64,000 bases of DNA from Peptostreptococcaceae bacterium VA2 (GCA_000686145.1 JMMB01000007.1:2046001-2110000), one strand, 5' to 3'. Positions 27,331 to 35,508 are shown, counted from the stretch's first letter. The notes: generated by a model from the letters alone, not told the origin. Numbers and translations: made by a program.

Positions 27331-28429
27331 CTATCTCCATAGCCTTTGCTTTCCAATCTTCATAGTTCATTTTTTCAGGGAAAACAGGGTTTACTTTTTC
27401 TTTTATAAATTTATCAAAATCATCAGCACCACAAGATTTTAATAATTTATCATTTACAACTTGTTCATAAGTTGGTATTTCTTCTAATGCCTTGTGTTCT
27501 TTATATAAAGCCAAATTGTTTTTGTATTCGTCTCCAGTTATTTTCCAAGTAAGAGTTCTTCCTTCTCCAACAGTCTTTTTGTATATAGTCATTAATGCTA
27601 CTTCTTCATCTACACTATATGCTTTTGCAAATATTTTTGCAGATTCTACTGGATTTGTATATATGTATTCTATTGCTTTTGTATGAGCTAAAACTAATTT
27701 TTCTGCTAACTCTGGTTTTTCTTTTATAAAGTTAGTGTTTAGGGCAAATGAACAACAATTGTATTCTTTTCCTGTTGATTCTTCTTTGTACTTAGTAGTT
27801 GCTATTATCTTACCTGTTTTTTCAAATTCCGCAACTGATCCCCATGGGTCACAAGTTGAGAATGCTTTTATTTGTCCAGTTTTCATTGCTAAGTATGCAT
27901 CTTTACTTGAATCTATGTTTACACACTCATATTTTGATGAGTCAACTGGTAATCCTGTTTGTGGACCGTAATCAGTAGTCCATAATAAATCTCCATCTGG
28001 ATCTGCTGCAATTTTTTGACCTATTAAATCTTTTGGCTCTTTGATGTCGTTTGATACTACTAAGTATTCTGATCCACCTTTATGGTTGTTTGCTGCAACT
28101 ACTATAGGTGAACCTTTTGGAATAGCTCCAACTAATCCCTTAGTTCCTATATATCCAGCATCCATTTGTCCTGCTGCCATAGCTTCTGGTACTTTACCGT
28201 TTCCAACTGTTTCTACTTTTAATCCTAAATCTTTGTATATACCAGCTTCTACTGCAACTGGAGCAGCAGTCATATGGTCACAATTGTAATATCCTAATTT
28301 TATAGTGTAATCTTCACTACCCTTAGAACTATCTACCTTAGCGTCTTTAGAATTGCTGCATCCACTCATAAGTGACCCTCCTATTATACTGACTAATAAT
28401 AGTGATTGTACTTTTTTTGATAATTTCAC
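27317..28429 (-). CDS. ABC substrate-binding lipoprotein (NitT/TauT-like)
   Basis: 370 residues; GTG start after GGGGAGGA. A lipoprotein signal peptide ends in LMSGC (Cys24). The mature part is a NMT1/OpuAC-like binding fold ('IKLGYYNCDHMTAAPVAVEAGIY', 'GYIGTKGLVGAI', 'PDGDLLWTTDYG', quoted in pieces). It has unusual cysteines near the expected ligand pocket: YNCDH, STCDPWG and YNCCSFAL. Thiols there fit a soft-metal or organometal ligand. It contains no TGA; the Cys-Cys pair might be Cys-Sec in relatives. It is the first of two binding proteins in the operon. Confidence 0.85.
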   Translation of the reverse strand: MKLSKKVQSLLLVSIIGGSLMSGCSNSKDAKVDSSKGSEDYTIKLGYYNCDHMTAAPVAVEAGIYKDLGLKVETVGNGKVPEAMAAGQMDAGYIGTKGLVGAIPKGSPIVVAANNHKGGSEYLVVSNDIKEPKDLIGQKIAADPDGDLLWTTDYGPQTGLPVDSSKYECVNIDSSKDAYLAMKTGQIKAFSTCDPWGSVAEFEKTGKIIATTKYKEESTGKEYNCCSFALNTNFIKEKPELAEKLVLAHTKAIEYIYTNPVESAKIFAKAYSVDEEVALMTIYKKTVGEGRTLTWKITGDEYKNNLALYKEHKALEEIPTYEQVVNDKLLKSCGADDFDKFIKEKVNPVFPEKMNYEDWKAKAMEIDGKN

Positions 28430-28469
28430 TAGAAAATCCTCCCCTATTTTTTATTTTATATTTAGCTTC

Positions 28470-28934
28470 TTAACAGCAAGCTTCCATATCTTCTCCAAAT
28501 AAATCAATAAATTTATCATCTTGCAATCTATATATTGCATATCCTAGATTTCCATTTTTAGAACCTGATATCATAACTTCCATTTCATCTTTTTTGTCTA
28601 TATCTTTAAAAGTTATAACTGCATCCTCCCTCGGTGCTAATATAGGCTTAGTTAAATACATTTTATCTTTGTTTTTTACAACAGCAACCATTTGATTGTG
28701 TTTTGCATCTTTTTTATAAATAACTACTAAGTCATCTTCTTTGTCATTGTTTATATCATGTTGTGCATATGTTATTATTTCTTCATACTCACAATTTTCT
28801 TGGAAATATTTTAAACAATCTTCATCTACTTTTGGAAGATTGTTTTGATGAGTGTTTTTATCTTTAGAATAAATGCTTATTCCAACTATAAATATCACAA
28901 CGCCAATAATTATAAATAGCTTTTTATGCTTCAT
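28470..28934 (-). CDS. saoC: small anchored protein ending in Cys-Cys (SaoC-like)
   Basis: 154 residues from the ATG at 28934, preferred because AAAGG lies 9 bases ahead; an earlier in-frame TTG at 28943 is possible. One N-terminal helix (KLFIIIGVVIFIVGISIY) leads to an extracytoplasmic domain with two Cys (EDCLKYFQENCEYEEI), FG-GAP-like acidic segments (DINNDKEDDLVVIY) and a C-terminal ...MEACC before TAA. A terminal vicinal thiol pair suits metal hand-over. Overlaps the permease gene by 11 bases. The description matches the 'Cys-Cys-COOH' SaoC family as I recall it. Confidence 0.75.
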   Translation of the reverse strand: MKHKKLFIIIGVVIFIVGISIYSKDKNTHQNNLPKVDEDCLKYFQENCEYEEIITYAQHDINNDKEDDLVVIYKKDAKHNQMVAVVKNKDKMYLTKPILAPREDAVITFKDIDKKDEMEVMISGSKNGNLGYAIYRLQDDKFIDLFGEDMEACC

Positions 28935-30000
28935 TCTTAACAACCTTTCTTACGCTTGGCAACATAGCTTTTATAAAAAATACGAATATTATAAAAGAAC
29001 ATAAGTATTTCATGCTATCTGGTATATTAAGCATAATTTTATTTGCTATGTCTATTGAAGCTTTAGAAGTTTGTATATCCATACTCATAGAACTTCCATC
29101 TAATAGCTTGTTGGTAATATATCCTATTATCAAGGCACAACTTGTAAGAGTTGTAGAATAAATTATTACAGCTCTTTTTCCTATAACGTTATACATACTA
29201 ATAAGCTCTGGTAAATTTGTAGCAGCGCCTGCAATTAAAAAAGTAATAGCAACCCCTGGTGATGCCCCACTTGCAACTAATGCTGCAATAAATGGAATAT
29301 GACCTACTGCGCAAACATACATAATACAGGCAAGTATTGCTATACTACCTAATGACAATACTCCAGGATTTCCTAAGTATTTTTGTATAATACTAGTTGG
29401 AAATACAGTAGTTATAAATCCTGCCACAAGCATACCTATTATTACGTATTTACTTATTGTAAGGGCTAACTCTCCAAACGACCATTTAAGACCATCTAGT
29501 ATATTTTGAGTTAAACTTCTTTTTTCTTCTTCTAACTCTATTAAGCTTTCATTATCATCTTGTGTAATACAAAGCTCATTTTTACCAAATACATTTCCTA
29601 AAATACCAACTATCATAGGAACAATAAACCCTGATATTACATAAATGATTGTAATTTGTGGACCTAAAAGTCCAAAACTAAGTACTACTGCTATCGGATT
29701 TATAATCGGAGTTGATGTCATAAATGCTAATACTGGACCTAAGTATGCTCCAGAATAATACATACTTATACCTATTGGTATAACGCCACAGCTACATATT
29801 GGAAGTAACATTCCTGATACTGTACTTTTAAGTATTGATGTTATCTTTTTGTTACCTAGTGCATTTTGAAATTTTTGTGGAGTTATTAAGTTATGAAGAA
29901 GTCCTGCTATTACAAAACTTATAACTAACCACCCAGATGCCCCATTTAATATACTTACAGAGGTTATTAAGATATCTTTTATGAAATTTATTATATACAT
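28924..30000 (-). CDS. saoE: permease of the UPF0718/ArsP family (SaoE-like efflux)
   Basis: 358 residues with eight or so helices in two inverted halves. The first half holds GMLLPICSCGVIPIGISMYY and FMTSTPIINPIAV, the second GHIPFIAALVASGASPGVA and the intracellular loop between has charged residues only. The 'PxCSCGVxP' motif is the hallmark of DUF318/ArsP permeases, which export trivalent organoarsenicals through cysteine ligands. In this operon it probably exports the metal or organometal product. Starts directly after the thioredoxin-like gene stop (no gap). Confidence 0.82.
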   Translation of the reverse strand: MYIINFIKDILITSVSILNGASGWLVISFVIAGLLHNLITPQKFQNALGNKKITSILKSTVSGMLLPICSCGVIPIGISMYYSGAYLGPVLAFMTSTPIINPIAVVLSFGLLGPQITIIYVISGFIVPMIVGILGNVFGKNELCITQDDNESLIELEEEKRSLTQNILDGLKWSFGELALTISKYVIIGMLVAGFITTVFPTSIIQKYLGNPGVLSLGSIAILACIMYVCAVGHIPFIAALVASGASPGVAITFLIAGAATNLPELISMYNVIGKRAVIIYSTTLTSCALIIGYITNKLLDGSSMSMDIQTSKASIDIANKIMLNIPDSMKYLCSFIIFVFFIKAMLPSVRKVVKNEA

Positions 30001-30258
30001 TTAAACCACCTTTATAGCTTCTAATATTGCTTTTTCTATTATTTCTTTTGATAATCTATCGTATTTTTTCTTTTGATTTATTATCAAAGTTCCCTTTGTT
30101 ATCATTCCATATTTTTTTATGTATGAAAAATCCTTACCTGCTTGATATAGCTTAACTTCAACTTTATCAATATACTTGTCCCCTATTTTTTTAACAAGCA
30201 TTCCATGCTCATCGCAAGTTGGTCAAGTATTTATAAACTCAACTAATGTTTTACCCAT
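30001..30258 (-). CDS. saoT: thioredoxin-like selenoprotein with U-x-x-C motif
   Basis: ATG at 30258 after GGAGGAG. The frame reads MGKTLVEFINT, TGA (30223-30225), PTCDEHGMLVKKIGDKY and on to TAA at 30001: 85 residues. Read as Sec12, this gives T-U-P-T-C, the CxxC redox site of a thioredoxin-like protein with Sec at the nucleophilic first position. The fold continues with KVEVKLYQAG and the cis-Pro-region strand TKGTLIINQ. A start at the internal ATG (30201) would remove the active site and lacks a ribosome site. A SECIS-like hairpin lies 12 nt past the UGA. First gene of the operon; likely reduces the Cys-Sec sites of the other members. Confidence 0.85.
30196..30210 (-). promoter_or_regulatory. 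SECIS-like hairpin of the thioredoxin-like gene
   Basis: GAGCAT GGA ATGCTT, 6-bp stem (one G-T pair), GGA loop, 12 nt after the UGA. Confidence 0.6.
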
Positions 30259-30282
30259 CTTACTCCTCCATTGATTTCGTTA

Positions 30283-30312
30283 AAATAGCCCATAGATAAC
30301 TATAGGCTATTT
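30283..30312 (-). promoter_or_regulatory. leader hairpin of the selenoprotein operon (possible attenuator)
   Basis: AAATAGCC pairs with GGCTATTT, plus an inner 4-bp stem. On the minus strand it ends in TTTTAACG, 25 bases before the first start codon and downstream of the promoter, so it lies inside the 5' leader. Confidence 0.45.
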
Positions 30313-30403
30313 TTTTATTTATAAAGTTATAACTACTTAAAACGTATGCTTTTATATCCCCCCGTAAAGCCTTAGTAATAAATTGCAAATTATTCTTGTC
30401 TAA

Positions 30404-30432
30404 ATTATAACTATTTAGGAAAATTTTGTAAA
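30404..30432 (-). promoter_or_regulatory. promoter of the selenoprotein operon
   Basis: On the minus strand, TTTACA (30432-30427), exactly 17 bp, TATAAT (30409-30404). It predicts a ~140-base leader before the first gene. The rest of the 322-base gap (30259-30580) shows no MerR-type dyad; a ~20-codon open stretch at 30487-30545 has no start. Confidence 0.7.
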
Positions 30433-30580
30433 ATAGATATAACTGATACGAGTATAATCAAATATAGATTTTATCTATTTAAATATTGTTTGCGATATCT
30501 AATAAATAGTATAATATTCCTGATATATCATGAATTTCATTCTCTCTCTTTTTTTTTGTCTAAGAAGTTTAAATTAATTT

Positions 30581-31537
30581 TTATAGAAAAATTTTTATTT
30601 TACTTAATAAAAGCATATACACTGGAATAGATACTGCCGCTAATAATGTTGTTATTGTAGTCATTACAGCTGCATATTCGTAGTCAGCATTATATTGTTT
30701 CGCAATTATAGATGTTTGCGTCATTATTGGCATAGAGGATTGAATTATAAATACTTGTTTCATCATTTGTGGCATATCTATAAATAAAACCATAACTATT
30801 ACTACAATAGGGCATACAATAAATCTTCCAATTATAAGCGCTAACATATCTTTACTAAACTTTATTTCTTTAAATTTTATTTTACTTACAGTAATACCTA
30901 TAAATATCATAGATAAAGGTGTCGTAAGATTTCCAAGATACTTACATGTACTGATAACAAAATTTGGCATTGGTATTTCTAAAAGTATAATAACTATACC
31001 AACTAAGAAACCTAACAACGGGGGAGATAAAATTTTTTTCAAAGTTTTTTTACTTAATATTTTTCTATTCTTTTCATCTCCATCTTTACTTATACAATAA
31101 ACTCCTATAGTCCAAAAAAATGTAGTATTTGCTATGTAATAAAGAAGTACATACGGTACACTATTTTCACCAAATAAAGCCAAATTAACCGGTAATCCTA
31201 TGAATATAGTGTTTGAAACAAAAAACATACTTTGAAATGTACCTTTTCTTTTTTCATCTATATTTAAAATTTTTGAAACTAATATAGCTATTAAATAACA
31301 AACAAATATTGAAGTAAATGGAACAATAAGTCCTCCTGACATTTGATAAAGTTTGTCCCTTGTAAAACTTGTGACAAGATTTTCTATCATATAAGCTGGT
31401 AATGCTACTTTACATACTAAGTTTGATATAAGAGATGTTGATTTTTCATCAAACCATCCCTTGTTAGATAAAATACATCCTATTATTATCATAATAATAA
31501 TACTTAAAATACTCTCCATTGATTTTAATATAACCAT
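30581..31537 (-). CDS. AEC-family transporter (auxin efflux carrier-like)
   Basis: 318 residues from the ATG at 31537, selected because AGGAGG lies directly upstream (an upstream TTG would place that site inside the gene). Ten helices in two five-helix repeats, with 'LISNLVCKVALPAYMIENL' in the first and 'VFIIQSSMPIMTQTSIIAKQY' in the second, the crossover-helix proline motifs of AEC proteins. Bacterial AEC proteins export malate, malonate or amino acids. No neighbour hints at a substrate. Confidence 0.85.
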   Translation of the reverse strand: MVILKSMESILSIIIMIIIGCILSNKGWFDEKSTSLISNLVCKVALPAYMIENLVTSFTRDKLYQMSGGLIVPFTSIFVCYLIAILVSKILNIDEKRKGTFQSMFFVSNTIFIGLPVNLALFGENSVPYVLLYYIANTTFFWTIGVYCISKDGDEKNRKILSKKTLKKILSPPLLGFLVGIVIILLEIPMPNFVISTCKYLGNLTTPLSMIFIGITVSKIKFKEIKFSKDMLALIIGRFIVCPIVVIVMVLFIDMPQMMKQVFIIQSSMPIMTQTSIIAKQYNADYEYAAVMTTITTLLAAVSIPVYMLLLSKIKIFL

Positions 31538-31735
31538 ATAAGTCCTCCTAAGTTTTTCCAATTACCCAATTTTAATTATTTTAGAAATTATAATCCTTTT
31601 AAATTGTGAATTTATATAATTTCCATACGTATGTTTTAAAAAAAATCATCATTTGAAAATTAAAATAAAAGACTTTTTTATAGCTTAATTATATATCAAA
31701 GTTACTGTTTAATTCCATTAATTTGCAATATAAAA

Positions 31736-31755
31736 AGGAGGACATATGCCCTCCT
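31736..31755 (-). terminator. intrinsic terminator of the EEP-hydrolase gene
   Basis: AGGAGG/CCTCCT stem with 8-base loop followed by TTTTTAT on the minus strand. Confidence 0.75.
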
Positions 31756-31794
31756 CTTTATATTAATTAAATGATTCTATTGAAATAATCTAGA

Positions 31795-32859
31795 TTACTT
31801 TAATTTAAAGTTTATTGTAACTGGGTTATGATCTGTATTTTTAAAACCTAAATCTTTACCATTTACGCTATTTACTGTGATATTATCTGAAACTAAAAAC
31901 CCATCTATTATAGCAAGTAGATTTTCATTTTCTTTATATTTTATATCCATAGAACGGCATGTTGGATTTTTCTTGTCATATGCCCAACTAAATCCTTTTG
32001 GATTAAATTCCTTTGGTATATCTTGTAGCCACTCTGGCTTTTGTTGAGTAGTTTTAAAATCACTAAAATTAGTTCCTGGTATTTGTTGATTCCAGTCTCC
32101 ACCGATTATCACATAATTTCCTTTTTGATATTCACTTTCTAAAAATGATTTAACAAATCCTAATTGTTCTCTTCTTATGTTTCCACCTTTATCATAAGCT
32201 GATAAATGGGCATTTACCATAACTAATTCTTTGTTATTCTCAACAGGTATTCTATGCACACTCATACATCTATCTAAGTCTCCAAGTTGCCTAAAATAGC
32301 TTTCCTTACCTGGTAAATCGTATCTTGTAGTGCTTTGAATATTATATTTAGACATAGTCGTAAGTCCTGCTAATACATTACCATGTGGATTTGAAAGTGG
32401 TATTGGAACCCATAACACTTTATAGTTTATTGAAAACATAAATCCATAATCCTTAAATTTGTTTTTAAGTTCTTCATACTGATTAATTTTGTAACTCCTA
32501 GTAGCCTTTTTGTCTACCTCTTGTAACAAATATATATCAGAATCTAAGTTTTTCATTTCTGTCATTACTCCATTTAAGTTTTCAACAGTTCTTTCTTTAC
32601 TTATAGACCTAGATTGAGTTCCCCCATCCATAAAAAAGTCTATATCTTTGTCTGTACCACAATAGCCTATATTAAATGTAGTCATAGAAATATCATCATC
32701 TATATTTATTTTTTTGCTTTGATTGTTTTCTATACTTATATCTAATTCACTCTTTGGCTTATAATTAGTAACTATCATAAGCATAATATAACCAATTACT
32801 ACTACTACTAATGTCATTACAATACCTATAATCACCTTAAATACTTTGTTGTCTAGCAT
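31795..32859 (-). CDS. endonuclease/exonuclease/phosphatase-family protein, membrane-anchored
   Basis: 354 residues. One N-terminal helix (VIIGIVMTLVVVVIGYIMLMI) precedes an extracellular EEP domain with 'LLQEVD' (metal Glu), 'VNAHLSAYDKGG', 'VIIGGDWNQ' (Asp, Asn) and 'NTDHNPV' (catalytic Asp-His). The fold includes nucleases and sphingomyelinase-type phosphodiesterases; with an anchor it is likely a surface phosphodiesterase. It starts 15 bases after the HPr-like gene, probably one transcript. Confidence 0.82.
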   Translation of the reverse strand: MLDNKVFKVIIGIVMTLVVVVIGYIMLMIVTNYKPKSELDISIENNQSKKINIDDDISMTTFNIGYCGTDKDIDFFMDGGTQSRSISKERTVENLNGVMTEMKNLDSDIYLLQEVDKKATRSYKINQYEELKNKFKDYGFMFSINYKVLWVPIPLSNPHGNVLAGLTTMSKYNIQSTTRYDLPGKESYFRQLGDLDRCMSVHRIPVENNKELVMVNAHLSAYDKGGNIRREQLGFVKSFLESEYQKGNYVIIGGDWNQQIPGTNFSDFKTTQQKPEWLQDIPKEFNPKGFSWAYDKKNPTCRSMDIKYKENENLLAIIDGFLVSDNITVNSVNGKDLGFKNTDHNPVTINFKLK

Positions 32860-32874
32860 ATGTCTCTCCCTTTG

Positions 32875-33132
32875 TTATTTAAGTTCTAATATATATTTTG
32901 ATAACTCTTCTACTGCTAATTCTTCGTCTTCCCCAATCGCTTGTAGCTCAATTACATCACCTTCACTTAAACCTAAGCTAAAAAATCCCATTATGCTCTT
33001 TGCACTAATTGTTGCATGACCTTTTACTATTAATATTTCAGATTTATATGATGATGCTTTTCTTATAAACATAGTTCCTAATCTTTCATGTATACCTGTT
33101 TCACTTATTATTGTTATTTGTTTTTTGACCAT
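32875..33132 (-). CDS. HPr-like phosphocarrier protein
   Basis: 85 residues from the ATG at 33132 (AGGAG upstream); a longer reading would cover that site. It has His15 in ETGIHERL, the phosphorylation site used by enzyme I, and Ser46 in AKSIMGFF, the regulatory HPr kinase site. Pro18 of the usual HARP motif is Leu, and the segment after Ser46 is FFSLGLSEGD, so it may be a specialised paralogue rather than the main ptsH. The promoter contains a cre-like site, consistent with catabolite control. Confidence 0.85.
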   Translation of the reverse strand: MVKKQITIISETGIHERLGTMFIRKASSYKSEILIVKGHATISAKSIMGFFSLGLSEGDVIELQAIGEDEELAVEELSKYILELK

Positions 33133-33164
33133 AATCACATCTCCTAAATTTTGTTTATATAATA

Positions 33165-33193
33165 ACAATATATGAAAACGTTTTTACAGTCAA
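33165..33193 (-). promoter_or_regulatory. HPr-gene promoter with cre-like dyad in the spacer
   Basis: Minus strand TTGACT (33193-33188), 17 bp, TATTGT (33170-33165). The spacer is filled by TGAAAACGTTTTTACA (33173-33188 on the plus strand), close to a CcpA cre site with an AAAACGTTTT core. Confidence 0.6.
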
Positions 33194-33221
33194 CTATGTA
33201 TTTTCATTTTATTTTATTCCA

Positions 33222-33434
33222 AAAAAAAAGGACTGCTTCCGTAGCAGTCATAAAGGGTTTTTTTAAAATACCATCTTGGGGGGATGAGTATTTTTATTGT
33301 TAAATTTGTTTGGGTTAAAGTATAGTTTCATTGTCATTAGACAATTAATTATACTATTTGTGTTGTGATACTTTTTTAAGTATATTGTCATTTCTTGTTG
33401 TCTATGTATACATAGTACTATCTTTTTTTGTCAA
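33222..33434 (-). ncRNA. candidate small RNA or leader with own promoter and terminator
   Basis: Minus-strand TTGACA (33434-33429), 18 bp and TATACA (33410-33405, inside the palindrome CTATGTATACATAG) form a promoter. About 175 bases further an intrinsic terminator, GACTGCT/AGCAGTC then C and nine T (33249-33221), ends the unit. No ORF of note lies between; two small hairpins (ATACTT/AAGTAT and TTGTC/GACAA) and a conserved-looking C-tract (CATCCCCCC) do. It accounts for most of the 460-base gap. It could instead be an upstream leader of the HPr gene. Confidence 0.4.
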
Positions 33435-33592
33435 AGTCTATACTATAATTGCTTTTTTATATAAAATTTTTTTTATATTGCAATTTATTTTTTTTCAGAT
33501 ATTTTGAGCCTAAATTTATATAAAAAATTAAAATTTAATTATAAAATAACCCCACACTTTAATAAATAGCGTAGGGTTAATATGTAATATTC

Positions 33593-34276
33593 TTAGTAAT
33601 TTATACTATTTAAACAATCTTGAGCAATTTCCTCTTCATATTCTTCTTTATATATTATAGGCTTGATTACTTTTTCTAATTTCGGCATGAAAAATTGTAT
33701 CGCAGGACCTGTTAAAAAAGTTCCTATTATCGTACCTACTCCTATAACTCCCCCAAGCATAAATCCTGCTACTACAAATATAGAATCCATAGAAATACGA
33801 ATCCACTGATACGTAAGATTAGTTTTCTCATGTATTATAAGTGGAATTAAATCATTTGGTGCTACCCCTAGCTCCGTAGCTTTTAGCATCGAGAAACCGA
33901 TCGCAATGATTACGCAACTAAGTGCTAGTAATAACATTTTTACCATTATGTTAAAATTGCTAAATTCTATTGGTTGTAAAATTGCTAACATTAAATCTAT
34001 AAATGGTCCAGCTGATACTAATGCTAATACTGTTCCAATGTTTATCGTTTTCCTATCTACTATAAGTATAGTAATTAAAAATACAAATGTTATTGTTATA
34101 TTTGCAGTTCCCGTAGTAATTCCTAATGTCCTAGATATTCCTTGTGTTAATACTGTAAATGGATCTGAGCCTATATTAGTTCTAATAAATATAGCTACCC
34201 CTGTTTGAATTATCCATAAACCACAGAAGAAAAATATCAACTTCTTTATAAATACTGTACTATTGCTTTTTTTCAT
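33593..34276 (-). CDS. YczE/YitT-like integral membrane protein
   Basis: 227 residues, five or six helices. 'GVAIFIRTNIGSDPFTVLTQGIS' near the N-terminus and 'ATELGVAPNDLIPLII' in the second half are the paired motifs of the YczE/YyaS family. YczE in Bacillus affects surfactin and bacillomycin production; the molecular role is unknown. GGGGGATC precedes the ATG. An imperfect hairpin at 33547-33580 ends the transcript. Confidence 0.8.
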   Translation of the reverse strand: MKKSNSTVFIKKLIFFFCGLWIIQTGVAIFIRTNIGSDPFTVLTQGISRTLGITTGTANITITFVFLITILIVDRKTINIGTVLALVSAGPFIDLMLAILQPIEFSNFNIMVKMLLLALSCVIIAIGFSMLKATELGVAPNDLIPLIIHEKTNLTYQWIRISMDSIFVVAGFMLGGVIGVGTIIGTFLTGPAIQFFMPKLEKVIKPIIYKEEYEEEIAQDCLNSINY

Positions 34277-34338
34277 TTAAAGATCCCCCGGGTATAAAAT
34301 TGTGTCAAAATAAAACTGGTTCGATTTTGAATATATTA

Positions 34339-34367
34339 ATAATATCACATTGTTAATAAAAAGTCAA
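34339..34367 (-). promoter_or_regulatory. promoter of the YczE-like gene
   Basis: Minus strand TTGACT (34367-34362), 17 bp, TATTAT (34344-34339). Confidence 0.65.
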
Positions 34368-34458
34368 ACATTGTACTATTTAAACGCTTTTTATCTTAAT
34401 ATTTTTCAAATATAACTAGTTTTGGATTAAACATTGTTTTTATCTCCCACTTATAAAT

Positions 34459-34488
34459 AAAAAAACAGATAAATTCATCTGTTTTTTT
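34459..34488 (-). terminator. terminator of the lipoprotein gene
   Basis: AAAAAAACAGAT/ATCTGTTTTTTT, 12-bp stem with 6-base loop, A and T tails both sides. Confidence 0.8.
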
Positions 34489-34572
34489 ATTTATAATATT
34501 AACTATTTCCAAATTTTTATGTATTAAATTTACATTTATTTACTATGGGTACAGTTAAATAGGATCTTATTT

Positions 34573-35097
34573 TTATTTTTTAGGAAGATCTTTAATAATA
34601 TCACTTTGTTTTATATCATCGATTTTATTTTTTATATTATCTAAACTACCATTAATTTCGTTTTTAGCTTCATCTAATTTTTGTTTATCTTTTTCTGCTT
34701 TTTTAGCAGCTTCATCAGCTTTATTTCGTACATTGTTTATAGAATCAGTGGCATCTTTTGCATCTTTGTTAAAAGCCTTTATCTTTTGAGCTATTTTACC
34801 TTCTACACTACCAGCTAAATCTAATTTTTCATTTACTTTTGTTAATTTTTCACTTGAACCTGCTGTTTTTTTAGAAACTTCATCTGAAGTTTCTTTTGCT
34901 TCATCGATTTTTTTTGACTTAGAATCAAGATCTAATTCTGCTATTTTATCTTTAACTTTTTTATTTATATCTAATTTAGATTCCTCTTTAGATTCTGAAG
35001 CACTTTTAACTTCTTGAGCCCCTGCAACATCATGCTTTGAACAACCTGTCAAAGATAATACTGCTATGACTGCTATTGTTAAGTACATTTTCTTCAT
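34573..35097 (-). CDS. coiled-coil lipoprotein, unknown function
   Basis: 174 residues. Lipoprotein signal (AVIAVLSLTGC, Cys19) followed by a lysine/aspartate/alanine-rich helical region predicted to be coiled coil throughout (for example EKLDLAGSVEGKIAQ and KADEAAKKAEKDKQKLDEA). Ends in DIIKDLPKK. No enzymatic motif. Probably a surface-bound structural or spacer protein; I know no close family. Confidence 0.65.
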   Translation of the reverse strand: MKKMYLTIAVIAVLSLTGCSKHDVAGAQEVKSASESKEESKLDINKKVKDKIAELDLDSKSKKIDEAKETSDEVSKKTAGSSEKLTKVNEKLDLAGSVEGKIAQKIKAFNKDAKDATDSINNVRNKADEAAKKAEKDKQKLDEAKNEINGSLDNIKNKIDDIKQSDIIKDLPKK

Positions 35098-35256
35098 TTT
35101 TTTAACTCCTCTTACCTTTTTATTTAGATTTCTAATTATATTATAGTATTTTTTTCTAATTTTGTATACAATTTATAGGTAATAAATTTAAATTTAACGT
35201 AAACTACTTTGTTATGAATAGAAATATCTTGCATATAATAAAACTGAGGTGAGAAT

Positions 35257-35430
35257 ATGATTAATAAGGAAGTTAATGTAAGGACGTCTTTAACTATCCC
35301 TAAAAATTTAAAATCTAAGTTAGAAATATTAGCTAAAGATGATCACATAAGTGTAAATAATTTAATAATCAAGGCATTAGATAAATACGTACAAGATGAA
35401 TTTAATAATATGCATAATAAAATGGAGTAG
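35257..35430 (+). CDS. small ribbon-helix-helix (Arc/MetJ-like) protein
   Basis: 57 residues, with GAGGTGAG nine bases before the ATG. The strand VRTSLTIPKNLKSKLEILAK and helix HISVNNLIIKALDKYVQDEF are the classic ribbon-helix-helix pattern. Such proteins are DNA-binding repressors, often antitoxins, but no toxin gene adjoins. The stop codon lies within a strong terminator hairpin. Confidence 0.75.
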   Translation: MINKEVNVRTSLTIPKNLKSKLEILAKDDHISVNNLIIKALDKYVQDEFNNMHNKME

Positions 35431-35449
35431 ATTTTTTCTACTCCATTTT
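35419..35449 (+). terminator. intrinsic terminator overlapping the stop codon of the RHH gene
   Basis: AAAATGGAGTAGA pairs with TCTACTCCATTTT, 13-bp stem, five-T loop. Confidence 0.85.
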
Positions 35450-35508
35450 AAAGTCATGCGCTTTAATTTATATTACGTTAATTTTGCTAACTGTTTGCAT
35501 TAAATTTA

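Noticed and set aside
24368-30258. Four TGA codons as nonsense mutations (four pseudogenes in one operon)
   Set aside because: All four interruptions are TGA, none is TAA/TAG or a frameshift; each sits at a Cys-type or active-site position with a hairpin after it, and the rest of each gene is intact.
30487-30545. Short minus-strand open stretch (EIHDISGILYYLLDIANN) upstream of the selenoprotein operon
   Set aside because: About 20 codons, no start codon in frame after the preceding stop, no recognisable family; too little to call.
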